Below the pieces are notes generated by a model that saw only the letters and a program-made list of their open reading frames with translations, was not told the DNA's origin and searched no databases. A stretch of 64,000 nt of DNA from contig NZ_JAQQGN010000006.1 in NCBI RefSeq assembly GCF_028550595.1, forward strand, positions 179,498-243,497, in the 5' to 3' direction. Below are positions 12,099-23,035 of the stretch, piece by piece (the first letter of the stretch is position 1; the number at the start of each line of letters is the position of its first letter). This DNA is from Luteimonas sp. BLCC-B24 (GTDB lineage Bacteria > Pseudomonadota > Gammaproteobacteria > Xanthomonadales > Xanthomonadaceae). Position numbers and translations under genes: made by a program.

Positions 12099-13428
12099 GC
12101 GGTGCTCCCGGCGCCGAAACGGGGTTCGACGCGCTGGCGAAGGCGACTGGTGCCGCGCACCGGCGCGGGCGCCGGGGCCACGGGCAGCGGCGGCTGTGTG
12201 GTGGGAACGGCGGCGGGCGCGACCACCGGTGCGGGCGGCGCCGCGTCGCCGCGCAGGCGGGCGACCTGGCGCTGGGCGCGGTCGAGTTCGTAGGACACGC
12301 GCAGCAGCAGGCCCAGCGCGACGCAGGTCATCATCACGCTGGAACCGCCCGACGACACCAGTGGCAGGGTCAACCCCTTGGTCGGCAGCAGGCCGAGGTT
12401 GACGCCGATCGACACCAGGCTCTGCATGCCGATCATCAGCGCGACACCGAATGCGCAGTACCCGGCGAAGTGGCGGCGCATCTCCACGCACTTCAGGCCG
12501 ATCCACAGCGCACGTCCGACCAGCGCCGCGAACAGCACCACCACCAGGCACACGCCGACGAAGCCCAGCTCCTCGGCGAGCACCGAGAAGATGAAGTCGG
12601 TATGCGCTTCGGGCAGATAGGAGAGCTTCTGCACCGAGGCGCCGAGGCCCACGCCGGTGAGTTCGCCGCGGCCCACGGCCATCAACGCGTTGCTGAGCTG
12701 GTAGCCGGCACCGAGCTGGTCTTCCCACGGATCCATGAACGAGGTGATGCGGCGCAGCCGGTAGGGCTCGATGATCGCCACCAGCACCACGGCCGGCAGC
12801 AGCAGCAGGATCGGCACCAGCATCCGCTTCAGATGGCCGCCGCCGAGCACCAGCATGCCGGCGGTCACGCCGAGCAGCAGCATCGAGGAGCCGAAGTCCG
12901 GCTGCAGCAGCAGCAGTGCCACCAGCACCACCGCGACACCGATCGGCTTGAGCATCGCGCCCCAGGTCGCGTTGACCTCGTCGCGGAAGCGCACCAGATA
13001 GCTCGACAGCCAGACGATGTAGATGACCTTGACCGCTTCCACCACCTGGAAGTTGGAAATGCCCAGATTGATCCAGCGGTGCGCCCCGTTGACCGTGTGA
13101 CCGAGGCCGGGCACGAAGACCAGCATCAGCAGGCCGGCGCACATCAGCAGCACGAAGCGGTCGTACTTCTCGATGGTCTTGAGCTCGGTGCGCATCACCG
13201 CCGCGGCCAGACCGATGCCCAGCGCCAGGAACATGAAGTGGCGGGTGAGGAAGTAGTAGCGGCCGACGTGCATGTCCTCGCCGATGGCGATCGAGCTGGA
13301 CGCGACCATGATCACGCCGAGCGTCGCGATCGCGACGACGATACCGGCCAGCCACGGGTCGAAACGGCCGTGGATGTCGTCGAGGCGTGTGGCCTGATGG
13401 GCGCTGGCGGTGTCGCGATACGTGGCCA

Positions 13429-13429
<1 letters not shown>
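12095..13429 (-). CDS. ftsW: Peptidoglycan glycosyltransferase FtsW
   Basis: FtsW is the SEDS-family glycan polymerase that works with FtsI at the septum. The 444-aa product begins MATYRDTASAH and has about ten hydrophobic segments. Conserved SEDS blocks include GAHRWI, QPDFGSSM, HTDFIFSVLAEELGF and GGSSVM. It is about 30 aa longer than E. coli FtsW because of a Pro/Ala-rich C-terminal tail of about 60 residues, expected to be cytoplasmic. The start ATG at 13429 overlaps the mraY stop by one nucleotide (TGATG). Confidence 0.97.
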
Positions 13430-14503
<1,074 letters not shown>

Positions 14504-14514
<11 letters not shown>

Positions 14515-15943
14515 CGTGGGTTCCTTGTGCAGCGCGCAGCGCGTCGACCACCCGGTCCATCGCACTGCCACGCGAGCCCTTGATCAACGCGGTGATGGCC
14601 GGACGTTCGTCCGTCGGATGCGGGGATGCGTGATCCGGGATGGAAGCGCGCGTGCCGGCCGACAGGTCACCGGCCAGTGCGCCGATCAGGTCGTCGTGGG
14701 TTTCGAAATGACGCGCCCCTTCGCCGAACGCCTCGGCCGCGGCTGCGCTCAGTGCGCCGAGTGCATACACGCGGCTGATGCCCGCACTTTTCGCGCGCAC
14801 ACCGGCCTGCGCATGCATCGCCGCACCGTCGCCGCCGAGCTCGCGCATGTCGCCGAGCACCAGCCAGCGCTCACCCTCGACGGCGCCCAGCATGTCGATC
14901 GCCGCGTTGAGCGAACCCGGGTTTGCGTTGTAGCTGTCGTCGATCAGCACCGCGCCCGTGGCCAGCGTGTGGCGCACGAGACGGCCGGCGACCGCTTCGG
15001 CGGCACCGAGGCCGGCGACGATCGTCGCGAGCGGCACGCCGGCCGCGAGTGCGATGCCCGTGGCCGCCAGTGCGTTGCGCACGTTGTGGCGTCCCGGCAG
15101 CGGCAGTACGACATCGGCATCCCCCGCCGGGGTGACCAGGCGGAACTGCGAGCCGCTCGTGTCGCCGACGACGTCGCGCGCGCTGATGTCGGCGCTCGCT
15201 TCGAGTCCGAAGCGCAGCAGCCGCCGGCCGTGCGCGCGCCGCGCGAAATACGGTGCGAAGGCGTCATCGGCGTTGATCACCGCCGTGCCGTCGGGCGGCA
15301 GCGCGTCGTAGATCGCGGCCTTGGTGTCGGCGATGCCGAGCAGGCTGCCCATGCGCTCGATGTGCGCCGGGGCGATGTTGTTGACCAGCGCGATGTCCGG
15401 CCGTGCGATCGAGGTCAGGTACGCGATGTCGCCCGGCTGCCCCGCCCCCATCTCGTAGACCGCGAACCGCGCGTCCTCGTCCGCCTGGAGAATCGACAGC
15501 GGCAATCCGATCTCGTTGTTGAGGTTGCCGGGATTGAACACCGTCGGCGCATGGCGCGACAGGATCGCGACCACCAGCTGCTTGACGCTGGTCTTTCCGT
15601 TGCTGCCGGTGATGCCGACGACGCGCGTGGCGCGGATGCGCTGCATCGCGCCGGCGAGCAGGCCGAGCGCGATCTGCGTGTCGGCGACGACGATCTGCGG
15701 CAGCGCGATGTCGAGCGGACGCGCCACCAGGGCGGCGCGGACGCCGAGTTCGGCCGCGCGGGTCACGTGATCGTGGCCGTCGAAGTTGGCACCCGTCAGC
15801 GCGACGAACAGCTGCGCGTGCGCCACGGCCGCGTCCAGTGTGCGGGTATCGGTGGCGACGCCGTCGACCGGAAAGTCGCCGTCGACGTGGTGCAGGCGGC
15901 CGTTGACCAGCTGGGCGATGCGGGCGAGCGAGAGTGCGTTCAC
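14504..15943 (-). CDS. murF: UDP-MurNAc-tripeptide--D-Ala-D-Ala ligase MurF
   Basis: MurF adds the D-Ala-D-Ala dipeptide to complete UDP-MurNAc-pentapeptide. The 479-aa protein has the Mur ligase P-loop GITGSNGKT at residues 110-118 and the conserved [12 protein letters not shown] segment. It ends with the KGSRG motif typical of MurF. The start is GTG at 15943, overlapping the murE stop as GTGA. Just before the KGSRG motif it carries an extra stretch of about 17 residues ([14 protein letters not shown]) compared with what I know of MurF. The DNA there resembles degraded GGGAT-type heptads. Confidence 0.97.
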
Positions 15944-17430
15944 GGGCGCGCCTCCGTGCTGCGTGCGTCCAGCGCCGCCTGGGCGACGAGGCGGTCGTCG
16001 AACGCGTGCTGCACGCCGTCGATCTCCTGGTAGGGCTCGTGCCCCTTGCCGGCGATCAGCACGATGTCGCCCGGCCGAGCCTGCCCCACCGCCTGCTCGA
16101 TCGCGCGGCGCCGGTCGCGTTCGACCACCACCGCGTCCGGACGGCTGAAGCCGGCGAGGATGTCGGCGACGATCGCATCGCCGTTCTCGCGGCGCGGATT
16201 GTCGTCGGTCACGACGACGCGGTCGGCCTGCGCTTCGGCGATCGCCGCCATCTGCGGGCGTTTGCCGGCATCGCGCTCGCCGCCGCAGCCGAACACGCAG
16301 ACCAGTTCGCCGCGCAGATGACCGCGCAGCGACTGCAACGCCTGGGCCAAGGGATCGGGCTTGTGCGAGTAGTCCACCACCACCAGCGGCTGGGCCTCAC
16401 CGCCGCCGAGGCGGTTCATGCGGCCTGGGATCGGCTGCAGCATGCCGAGCACGCGGACGATCTCCGCCGGTGCGTGCCCCAGCGCCTGCAGCACGCCGGC
16501 GACGGCCAGCAGGTTGTCGACATTGAAGCGTCCGAGCAGCGGCGAGCGCAGCGCGTGCCAGGTGCGGTCGATCCGCAGCGAGAACGCGAGCCCGTCGGCA
16601 TCGAGCACGATGTCGCGCGCCGCGATGTCGGCGTCGGCGCGATCGGTCGCGCTGACGGTCACCGCGCGCACCTCCGCGGAGAGACGCGAGGGCAGCGAGG
16701 CGCCGAATGCGTCGTCGATATTGAGCACGGCCGCGCGCAGACCGTCGCGCACGAACAGGCGCGCCTTGGCCTCGCCGTAGGCGGCCATGTCGCCGTGATA
16801 GTCGAGGTGGTCACGGGTGAGATTGGTGAACACGGCGACGTCGTAGTGCACCGCATCCACGCGGCCCTGGTCGAGCGCGTGCGAACTGACTTCCATCGCC
16901 ACCGCGTCGGCGCCGGCGTCGCGAAGATCGGCGAGCAGCGCATGGGTCTGCAGCACCAGCGGCGTGGTGAACCCCGTCGGCGCGACGGCGCCGTGCAGCC
17001 CCGCGCCGAGCGTGCCGATCGTACCGGCGCGCCGGCCGATGGCCTCGAAGGCCTGGGCCAGCAACTGCACGGTGGACGTCTTGCCACTGGTGCCGGTGAC
17101 GCCGACCATCGTCATCGCCTGCGACGGGCGGCCGTGGAAGGCATCGGCCATCGCCCCCAGGCGCGCGCGCAGGCCCGCGACCGCAATCGCGTCGGCCGGC
17201 AGCGCCGGAATCTCCGCGGGCACCGGTGGCTCGAACAGGATCGCAGCGGCGCCGGCAGCGCGCGCGGTGTCGACGAAATGCAGGCCGTGCGTGCCGAAGC
17301 CGCCGATCGCCACGAAGGCATCGCCCGGACGCAGCGCGCGGCTGTCCTGCACCAGGCCGGTGATCACCGTGTCGTCCGGCACGCCGGCGACATCGGGCAG
17401 CAGATCGCGCAGCGGCATCGCGCGGCTCAT
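15940..17430 (-). CDS. murE: UDP-MurNAc-dipeptide--meso-diaminopimelate ligase MurE
   Basis: MurE adds the third stem residue. The 496-aa protein has the P-loop GVTGTSGKT at 110-118 and a DNPR motif (TDDNPRREN), which marks the meso-diaminopimelate-specific enzymes of Gram-negative bacteria. It therefore predicts an ordinary mDAP peptidoglycan. ATG 17430 overlaps the ftsI stop (ATGA) and the TGA overlaps the murF GTG. Confidence 0.98.
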   Translation of the reverse strand: MSRAMPLRDLLPDVAGVPDDTVITGLVQDSRALRPGDAFVAIGGFGTHGLHFVDTARAAGAAAILFEPPVPAEIPALPADAIAVAGLRARLGAMADAFHGRPSQAMTMVGVTGTSGKTSTVQLLAQAFEAIGRRAGTIGTLGAGLHGAVAPTGFTTPLVLQTHALLADLRDAGADAVAMEVSSHALDQGRVDAVHYDVAVFTNLTRDHLDYHGDMAAYGEAKARLFVRDGLRAAVLNIDDAFGASLPSRLSAEVRAVTVSATDRADADIAARDIVLDADGLAFSLRIDRTWHALRSPLLGRFNVDNLLAVAGVLQALGHAPAEIVRVLGMLQPIPGRMNRLGGGEAQPLVVVDYSHKPDPLAQALQSLRGHLRGELVCVFGCGGERDAGKRPQMAAIAEAQADRVVVTDDNPRRENGDAIVADILAGFSRPDAVVVERDRRRAIEQAVGQARPGDIVLIAGKGHEPYQEIDGVQHAFDDRLVAQAALDARSTEARP

Positions 17431-19310
17431 CGCTGGCCTCCGGGCACGCGCGCGGCCACGACCGGTGCTTGCGGTGCGACCACCGCGACCGGCGTCGCCG
17501 GCGTCGCCGCTGCGGGCGCGGCCGGTGCGGCGCGGCCCTGCCCGCGTGCGCGCCTGGCGTCGTTGGCGGCCTGCGCGGCGAGCCAGGTCTCGATGTCGTC
17601 CGGCGGCACGTCCATCAGGCGCAACGCGCCGTCCATCACCCGCTGGAACACCGGCGCCGAGACGTAGCCGCCGCCGTACATGTTGCGCGAGGTGTCCGGA
17701 TCGTCGATCACCACGGCCATCGCGAACCGCGGATTCTCCACCGGCACCAGGCCGGCGAAGAACGCGACGTAGCGACGGTCATAGCCACCGCCGCTGGCCT
17801 TGCGCGCGGTGCCCGTCTTGCCGGCCACGTGATAGCCGAGAATCGCCGCGCGCGTGGCGGTGCCGCCCGGCTCGGTGACGGTCTGCATCATGCGCACGAT
17901 CTCGTCGGCGATGGCCGGATCGAGCACCTGCCGCGCCTCGCCGGCATGGCCCTTGACGAAGGTCGGCGCGATCGCGCGGCCGCGGTTGCCGAGCGTGGCG
18001 TAGGCGTGCGCGATCTGCAGCGGAGTCGCCGACAGCCCGTAGCCGTAGGACATCGTCTGCTTGGTGGTGCCGCTCCAGCGCGACGGATCGGGGAACAGGC
18101 CGGCCGCCTCGCCCGGGAAGCCGCTGCCGGTGCTCTGGCCGTAGCCCATGCGCCGCAGGAAGTCGTAGAACTCCTGGTTCTGCAGCTTCTGCACGATCAG
18201 CGACACACCGACGTTCGAGCTCTTGGTGATGATGCCGGTGGTGTCTAGCACGCCGTAGTTGCGGAAATCGCTGGTGCGGTAGCGCCCGTTCGGAATCCAG
18301 CCGGGGCTGGTGTTGAACGTGCTCGTCGGGCTGATGACGCCCTTCTCCAGGCCCGCAGCCACGGTCAGCGGCTTCATCGTCGAGCCCGGCTCGATGAGAT
18401 CGGTGACGGCGCGGTTGCGGTGCGCGTCGCGGTTGTCGCCGGTGACGCGGTTGTTGTTGTACGAGGGCAGATTCGCCATCGCCAGCACTTCGCCGGTCGA
18501 GACCTCGAGCACGACGATCGAGCCGGCACTCGCGCCGGTTTCCTCGAGCGCGTGCTTGAGCTCGCGGTAGGCCAGGAACTGGATGCGGCGATCGATGCTC
18601 AGCACCAGATCCTTGCCCGGCTCGGCGGCGCGCACCAGGTTCACGTGTTCGACGATGCGCCCGTGGCGATCGCGGATCACGTTCTGCGCGCCCGGGCGTC
18701 CGGTCAGCCATTCGTCGAACGCCAGCTCCACGCCCTCCTGGCCGCGGTCGTCGATGTTGGTGAAGCCCAGCACGTGGGCCACCGCATCGGCCTGCGGATA
18801 GAAGCGGCGGTACTCGCGCTGCGAGAACACGCCCGGCACGCCGAGGTCGAGCACCCGCTTGGCCGCCGCGGGACTGATCCGGCGGTGACGCGGCACGTAC
18901 ATGAATTCCTTGTCGGCGCGCTGCGACACCTCGCGCGCCAGATCCTCGACCGCCAGGCCCGTGGCTTCGGCGAGTTCGGGCAGGCGGTCGGGATGCTTGC
19001 TCAGTTCCTGCGGATTGATCCACAGCGACTCGACCGGGCTGGAGATCGCCAGCGGCTCGCCGTTGCGGTCGGTGATCATGCCGCGCGAGGCGGGAATCGG
19101 CACTTCACGGCGGAAGCGCGCGTCGGCCTTCTGCTGGTAGAACGCGTTGTCGATGAGCTGCAGGTCCACCGCGCGACCGACCAGCGCCACCGCACCCAGC
19201 CCCAGCGCGCCGCCGACCAGCATCAGCCGCAGCCGCAGATCGAACTGCGCGCGCTTGCGCGGCTTCTTGGCGTGGCCGTCGCCGGCCTTGATGAACTTGC
19301 GGAAATTCAC
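17427..19310 (-). CDS. ftsI: Septal peptidoglycan transpeptidase FtsI (PBP3)
   Basis: FtsI is the class B penicillin-binding protein that cross-links septal peptidoglycan together with FtsW. The 627-aa product has a cytoplasmic N-terminus, one membrane helix (about residues 28-50), a pedestal domain and a transpeptidase domain. The active-site motifs are S310-TMK, S364-SN and K498-TGT. After the domain ends (about residue 580) there is a Pro/Ala-rich tail of about 45 residues not found in E. coli PBP3 (588 aa). The start is GTG at 19310 (GTGA overlap with the ftsL stop). FtsN- and FtsQLB-dependent activation is expected from the family. Confidence 0.98.
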   Translation of the reverse strand: MNFRKFIKAGDGHAKKPRKRAQFDLRLRLMLVGGALGLGAVALVGRAVDLQLIDNAFYQQKADARFRREVPIPASRGMITDRNGEPLAISSPVESLWINPQELSKHPDRLPELAEATGLAVEDLAREVSQRADKEFMYVPRHRRISPAAAKRVLDLGVPGVFSQREYRRFYPQADAVAHVLGFTNIDDRGQEGVELAFDEWLTGRPGAQNVIRDRHGRIVEHVNLVRAAEPGKDLVLSIDRRIQFLAYRELKHALEETGASAGSIVVLEVSTGEVLAMANLPSYNNNRVTGDNRDAHRNRAVTDLIEPGSTMKPLTVAAGLEKGVISPTSTFNTSPGWIPNGRYRTSDFRNYGVLDTTGIITKSSNVGVSLIVQKLQNQEFYDFLRRMGYGQSTGSGFPGEAAGLFPDPSRWSGTTKQTMSYGYGLSATPLQIAHAYATLGNRGRAIAPTFVKGHAGEARQVLDPAIADEIVRMMQTVTEPGGTATRAAILGYHVAGKTGTARKASGGGYDRRYVAFFAGLVPVENPRFAMAVVIDDPDTSRNMYGGGYVSAPVFQRVMDGALRLMDVPPDDIETWLAAQAANDARRARGQGRAAPAAPAAATPATPVAVVAPQAPVVAARVPGGQR

Positions 19311-19576
19311 GGCCGCACCACGACGATTTCAGCCGTTTCGGGGAAGCGCATGCCCAGGCGCTCGCGCGCGACCTGGTCGACGCGGTTGCTCATCGCCCAG
19401 GTGGCCTGTTCGAGCTGCAGCCGGCCGAAGTCGATGTTGAGTTCGTCGCGCGCGCGCTCCAGACGCGTGAGCTGCACGTAGAGCTGGCGATAGTCGTGGC
19501 GCGCGTGCACCACGCCGATCGCGGTGACGATGTTCGCGGCCAGCAGCACGGCGATCAGCAGGCGCCCGATGGTCAT
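19307..19576 (-). CDS. ftsL: Cell division protein FtsL
   Basis: This is a small bitopic membrane protein (89 aa) of the FtsQLB complex that activates FtsWI. It has a short N-terminus, a transmembrane helix (about residues 3-22) and a periplasmic coiled coil with leucine heptads (about 30-70). It ends with the typical [12 protein letters not shown] segment and short hydrophobic end. ATG 19576 overlaps the rsmH stop (ATGA), and its stop overlaps the ftsI GTG. Confidence 0.95.
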   Translation of the reverse strand: MTIGRLLIAVLLAANIVTAIGVVHARHDYRQLYVQLTRLERARDELNIDFGRLQLEQATWAMSNRVDQVARERLGMRFPETAEIVVVRP

Positions 19577-20541
19577 GCGGCACCGCCCGGGGCGAGCTTT
19601 TCGGCCACGCGCAGCACGGCGCTGCGGGCACGCGGGTTGGCGTGCAGTTCGGCCGCGTCGGCGCGGGTCGCGTCGGCGACGATGCGCAGGCGCGGCACGA
19701 ACGGCGCCGCTTCGGGCAGGCGGCGGTTGCCGGCCGGCGCCTTGGCCTGCCCGGCGATGAAGCGCTTGACGATGCGGTCTTCCAGGGAATGGAAGCTGAT
19801 CACCGCGAGCCGGCCGCCGGGACGCAAGGCGTCGAGCGCGGCGTCGAGGCCGGTTTCCAGGTCGGCCAGTTCGCGGTTGATGTGGATGCGGATCGCCTGG
19901 AACGAGCGCGTCGCCGGGTGGGTCTCCTTCTGTCCCGGCTTGTTCTTGCGCGGCACGTGGGCGGCGATCACCGCGGCCAGATCGGCCGTGCGCAGGAACG
20001 GCGCCTCGGCGCGGCGCGCGACGATCGCCCGGGCGATGCGGCGGCTCATGCGTTCCTCGCCGTAGGTCCACAGCACGTCGGCGATGTCCGCCTCGGTCGC
20101 GCGCGCGAGCCACTCGGCCGCGCTTTCGCCGGCATCGGGGTCCATGCGCATGTCCAGCGGACCGTCCTTGCCGAAGCTGAAGCCGCGCTCGGCGACGTCG
20201 AGCTGCGGCGACGACACGCCGAGATCGAACAGCACGCCGTCGAGCGGCGCCTCGGATGCGGCGCCCCAGGCGGCGAGGTCGGCGAAACTGCCGCGGCGCA
20301 CGGCGACGCGCGCATCGCTGCCGAAGCGCTGCCGGGCGACGGTGATCGCGTCGGGATCCTTGTCCATCACCAGCAGCCGGCCTGCCGGGCCGAGGCGCTC
20401 GAGCACGCCGCCGGCGTGACCGCCGCGGCCGAACGTGCCGTCCAGATACCGCCCGTCCTCGCGTACACGCAGGCCCTCGAGGACTTGCGCGTACAGCACC
20501 GGGAGGTGGCCGGACGTGGCATCCGCACCACCCGCGGTCAC
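19573..20541 (-). CDS. rsmH: 16S rRNA (cytosine1402-N4)-methyltransferase RsmH (MraW)
   Basis: RsmH methylates N4 of C1402 in 16S rRNA at the decoding centre. The 322-aa product has the SAM-binding segment [12 protein letters not shown] near residue 35. It also has the family blocks [26 protein letters not shown] and the C-terminal [14 protein letters not shown]. The GTG start at 20541 overlaps the mraZ stop (GTGA), which fixes the start well and indicates translational coupling. Confidence 0.97.
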   Translation of the reverse strand: MTAGGADATSGHLPVLYAQVLEGLRVREDGRYLDGTFGRGGHAGGVLERLGPAGRLLVMDKDPDAITVARQRFGSDARVAVRRGSFADLAAWGAASEAPLDGVLFDLGVSSPQLDVAERGFSFGKDGPLDMRMDPDAGESAAEWLARATEADIADVLWTYGEERMSRRIARAIVARRAEAPFLRTADLAAVIAAHVPRKNKPGQKETHPATRSFQAIRIHINRELADLETGLDAALDALRPGGRLAVISFHSLEDRIVKRFIAGQAKAPAGNRRLPEAAPFVPRLRIVADATRADAAELHANPRARSAVLRVAEKLAPGGAA

Positions 20542-20987
20542 AACTGCAATCCCTCGAGATCGTCCCCGGCCATGTCGTCGTCGCTGAGGGTCTGGCGGAT
20601 CTGGGCCTGGTGGGCCTGCTCGCTCCAGAGTTCGAACTTGTCGCCCATGCCGACTAGCATCGCGCGGCGCTCGATGCCGACCGTCGTGCGCTGGCTGGCG
20701 GGAATGCCGATGCGGCCGTTGCCGTCGGGCTCGACCACCATCGCCGCGCCGACCAGCTTGAGCTGCAGGGTGCGGTTGGTGGAACGGGTCCGCGGCAGGG
20801 CGTTGACCTTGTCGCGCACGCCTTCCCAGACCGCGTACGGATAGAGGTACAGGCTGCCGGCGTCGAAGGGGTTGTAGGTCAGGACCAGGCGGTTGCCGCA
20901 CTCGCGCGCGATCAGGTCCCGATAGGCGGTGGGAATCGCCAGTCGGCCCTTGTCGTCGATGGTGATGGCGGTCTCGCCCTGGAACAC
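20538..20987 (-). CDS. mraZ: Transcriptional regulator MraZ
   Basis: MraZ is a 149-aa DNA-binding protein with two SpoVT/AbrB-like swapped-hairpin repeats: [13 protein letters not shown] near residue 15 and [13 protein letters not shown] near residue 93. In E. coli it represses its own dcw operon. The start is taken as GTG at 20987, because the family begins with MFQGE and this codon precedes [15 protein letters not shown] modest AGGCAG ribosome binding site lies upstream. It is the first gene of the operon, and a likely MraZ operator sits about 50 nt upstream. Confidence 0.95.
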   Translation of the reverse strand: MFQGETAITIDDKGRLAIPTAYRDLIARECGNRLVLTYNPFDAGSLYLYPYAVWEGVRDKVNALPRTRSTNRTLQLKLVGAAMVVEPDGNGRIGIPASQRTTVGIERRAMLVGMGDKFELWSEQAHQAQIRQTLSDDDMAGDDLEGLQL

Positions 20988-21038
20988 GTCGGTTCTGCCT
21001 GGTTGTCGCCCGTCTTCACGCGGACTTGTGCGACGGAA

Positions 21039-21063
21039 AACCACAAAATTCCCGGGTTTCCCA
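21039..21063 (-). promoter_or_regulatory. Candidate MraZ operator (three 10-bp-spaced repeats)
   Basis: Read on the minus strand, TGGGA (21063-21059), GGGAA (21053-21049) and TGGTT (21043-21039) recur with exact 10-nt periodicity. MraZ is known to bind TGGG-type direct repeats spaced by 5 nt in its own promoter region. The repeats start about 10 nt after the -10 box, over the predicted transcription start, consistent with autorepression. Confidence 0.65.
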
Positions 21064-21072
21064 CGAGGCGCC

Positions 21073-21101
21073 ACCTTAGGACTGCGTTAGAGGGTTGTCA
21101 A
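21073..21101 (-). promoter_or_regulatory. dcw operon (mraZ) promoter
   Basis: On the minus strand a perfect -35 TTGACA (21101-21096), a 17-nt spacer and a -10 TAAGGT (21078-21073, 3 of 6) form a good sigma70 promoter. The predicted start near 21066 lies 79 nt before the mraZ GTG. Confidence 0.7.
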
Positions 21102-21171
21102 CAGTCGATCCATGCTGTTTTCACCTGTCCGGTCAATGACTTGCACCACTCTTCACAGACTTGTTCAAGCT

Positions 21172-21180
21172 TTATCCACA
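21172..21180 (+). promoter_or_regulatory. DnaA-box match upstream of the dcw promoter
   Basis: TTATCCACA is a perfect match to the high-affinity DnaA box. It stands alone about 70 nt upstream of the mraZ -35. One 9-mer can occur by chance in a window this size, although less often at this GC content, so a regulatory role is only a possibility. Confidence 0.35.
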
Positions 21181-21193
21181 AGCGTTTGTTTCG

Positions 21194-21228
21194 TCTCAAA
21201 TTTTGAGATTCCGGTCATTTTTTGACCG
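21194..21228. repeat. Two adjacent palindromes upstream of mraZ
   Basis: TCTCAAA-T-TTTGAGA (21194-21208) is followed 3 nt later by CGGTCA-TTTTT-TGACCG (21212-21228). Both are perfect inverted repeats in an AT-rich block between rnpB and mraZ. They could be protein binding sites or small hairpins; the sequence alone does not decide. Confidence 0.5.
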
Positions 21229-21389
21229 TACACGCCGCGCTCACGTCCTCTTTACGAAACCCTCACGCCGGCGCCTGCGGGCGGCGCGCGGTGCGCACAC
21301 CAGCGGCCAGGCGGGGCCTGGCGACGTCGGAACGGAAGACTTCGGAGATGCACGGCGCGCACGGGCGGCGCGGCGCGGAGGAAAAGGTG

Positions 21390-21742
21390 GCGGAGCCGGC
21401 CTGTAAGCCGGGTTCTGTCGTGGACAGTCATTCCTCTAGGCGCATCGTCACCGATACGCTCGAGCAACCTACCCGGACCCGACGCGGGCCACGTCATGAG
21501 GTCCCTATTTGGTCTTGCTCCCGGTGGGGTTTGCCGTGCCGGCCTGTTACCAGGCTCGCGGTGCGCTCTTACCGCACCATTTCACCCTTGCCGTCCTGCT
21601 CGAGGCAGTCTTGGGCGGTATCTTTCTGTTGCACTTTCCGTCGGCTCGCGCCGCCCAGGCGTTACCTGGCACCGTGCCCTGTGGAGCCCGGACTTTCCTC
21701 GGCATCGATGGTGCTGATGACGCGACTGTCCGGCCGACTCCG
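21390..21742 (-). ncRNA. rnpB: RNase P RNA (class A)
   Basis: This is the catalytic RNA of RNase P, which removes tRNA 5' leaders. Read on the minus strand, the conserved blocks appear in order. They are the GGACAGTCGC 5' region, GAGGAAAGTCCGGGCTC (CR-I), GAAAGTGCAACAGAAAG, GGTAAGAGCGCACCG, and AGATGACTG-like and ACAGAACCCGGCTTA near the 3' end. The P1 helix pairs GGAGTCGGCC at the 5' end with GGCCGGCTCC at the 3' end (one G-U), which sets the ends within a few bases. Length is about 353 nt. It lies between the small membrane gene and mraZ, the usual place in Xanthomonadaceae. Confidence 0.95.
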
Positions 21743-21751
21743 CCGGGGCGG

Positions 21752-21757
21752 ATTCTA
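21752..21757 (-). promoter_or_regulatory. rnpB -10 box
   Basis: TAGAAT (5 of 6 to consensus) on the minus strand ends 9 nt before the predicted rnpB 5' end, the spacing expected of a -10 element. No strong -35 is visible 17 nt upstream. Confidence 0.6.
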
Positions 21758-21784
21758 CACCGGGCGCGGTCCGGCCCGGTCTGC

Positions 21785-22117
21785 TCAACCACACCGCGCG
21801 ATCGCCGGGACCGTGATCGCGACGAGCAGCAGAAGCACCACGCCCAGGCCCCAGGCGATCAGCCCGCGCAACAGGCGCAGCGCGACGGGCCCGGGCCGCG
21901 CGGCGGCCAGCGTCAGCAGCGGCGCAATGCCGGCCATCCCCAGCAGGACGCCCACGAAGCCCAGATCGGCGGAACGCTCCGTGGCCCCTGCGGCGTTCTC
22001 CGCGCACCCCGAGGCATGGAAGTTCCACACGGCTGCCGCCAGCAGGACGACCGCGCACGCCGCCAGCACCCGGCGGGCGGAGCGGGGCAACGCGGACGCG
22101 TCGACCGTCGACGTCAC
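21785..22117 (-). CDS. Small membrane protein of unknown function
   Basis: This is a 110-aa protein with three predicted membrane segments (about residues 15-32, 50-70 and 80-105) and no motif I recognise. The GTG start at 22117 overlaps the rsmI stop as GTGA, indicating translational coupling and supporting the gene. It lies between rsmI and rnpB, and its stop is 27 nt before the rnpB -10 box. It could be a lineage-specific inner membrane protein; nothing in the sequence points to a function. Confidence 0.65.
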   Translation of the reverse strand: MTSTVDASALPRSARRVLAACAVVLLAAAVWNFHASGCAENAAGATERSADLGFVGVLLGMAGIAPLLTLAAARPGPVALRLLRGLIAWGLGVVLLLLVAITVPAIARCG

Positions 22118-22980
22118 GCGGCGGCGTCCGGCTCCGCCTGCCCGCCATAGAGCGCCTTGCGCGGCGCACCGGTGATGTCGGCGGCCAGTTTCGCCGCCTG
22201 CGACGGCTTCATCTCGCGCGCCAGCAGCGCATACACGCGGCGACCCTCCGCGAGGCGGGCGTCGGCGTCCTCACCGGCGCCTTCGATGATCACGACGAAC
22301 TCACCCTTGCGTTGGTCGGCCTCCGCCGCAACCCGCGCCGCGAGCGCGTCGAGCGTGCCGTCGAGAACGGTCTCGAACAGCTTGGTCAGCTCGCGCGCCA
22401 CGACCGCCGGCCGGTTGCCGCCGAAGACCGCGGCCGCATCGGCGAGCATCTCGGCGATGCGGTGCGAGGCCTCGTAGAACAGCAGCGTGCGCGGCTCGCC
22501 GACCAGCGCCTGCAGGCGCTCGCGCCGCGCGCCGGCCCTGGCGGGCAGGAAGCCTTCGAACACGAAGCGGTCGCTGGCCAGTCCGGCCACGCTGAGCGCC
22601 GCGACCAGCGCGCTCGGCCCCGGCACCGGCGACACGCGGACGCCGGCGGCCCGCGCGGCGCGCACCAGGCGATAGCCCGGGTCGCTGACCAGCGGCGTGC
22701 CGGCGTCGCTGACCAGGGCCAGCGATTCGCCGGCCTGCAGGCGCTCGACCAGACGCGCGGCCAGGCCGTCCTCGTTGTGCTCGTGCAGCGCGACCAGCGG
22801 GCGCTCGATGCCGAAGTGGCCGAGCAACTGCCGCGTGTGCCGGGTGTCTTCGGCACAGACCGCATCGACGCCGCGCAGCACGGCCTGCGCGCGCGGCGAC
22901 AGATCGCCGAGATTGCCGATCGGCGTGGCGACGACATGCAGAAGGCCCGGTCCGGGCCCGGGGCGGGCGGATGCAGTCAT
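22114..22980 (-). CDS. rsmI: 16S rRNA (cytidine1402-2'-O)-methyltransferase RsmI
   Basis: RsmI 2'-O-methylates C1402 of 16S rRNA, the same nucleotide that RsmH modifies. The 288-aa product shows the tetrapyrrole-methylase-like fold: LHVVATPIGNLGDLSPRA near the N-terminus, AEDTRHT, LVSDAGTPLVSDPG, PGPSALVAALSVAG and FYEASHR. The start is ATG 22980; a GTG three codons upstream is possible. The divergent arrangement with the LpoA-like gene and yraN matches the E. coli yraL-yraM-yraN locus. Confidence 0.96.
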   Translation of the reverse strand: MTASARPGPGPGLLHVVATPIGNLGDLSPRAQAVLRGVDAVCAEDTRHTRQLLGHFGIERPLVALHEHNEDGLAARLVERLQAGESLALVSDAGTPLVSDPGYRLVRAARAAGVRVSPVPGPSALVAALSVAGLASDRFVFEGFLPARAGARRERLQALVGEPRTLLFYEASHRIAEMLADAAAVFGGNRPAVVARELTKLFETVLDGTLDALAARVAAEADQRKGEFVVIIEGAGEDADARLAEGRRVYALLAREMKPSQAAKLAADITGAPRKALYGGQAEPDAAA

Positions 22981-22999
22981 CGTCTCCACGAGGCAACGC

Positions 23000-23005
23000 T
23001 AGAAT
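23000..23005 (+). promoter_or_regulatory. Candidate -10 box for the LpoA-like gene
   Basis: TAGAAT (5 of 6) lies 30 nt upstream of the ATG at 23036 in the 55-nt divergent gap with rsmI. The -35 region would fall over the rsmI start codon and is weak. Confidence 0.45.
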
Positions 23006-23035
23006 GCGGGCATTATCCCGCAGCGGAACCGCGAC

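Larger units (their letters stand above)
20988..21389. other. Regulatory gap between rnpB and mraZ
   Basis: This 402-nt region, much richer in A/T than the genes around it from about 21105 to 21245, contains no protein gene. On the minus strand it holds the mraZ leader, MraZ operator and sigma70 promoter. Further upstream are a perfect DnaA-box 9-mer and two adjacent palindromes; rnpB begins beyond them. Confidence 0.7.
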
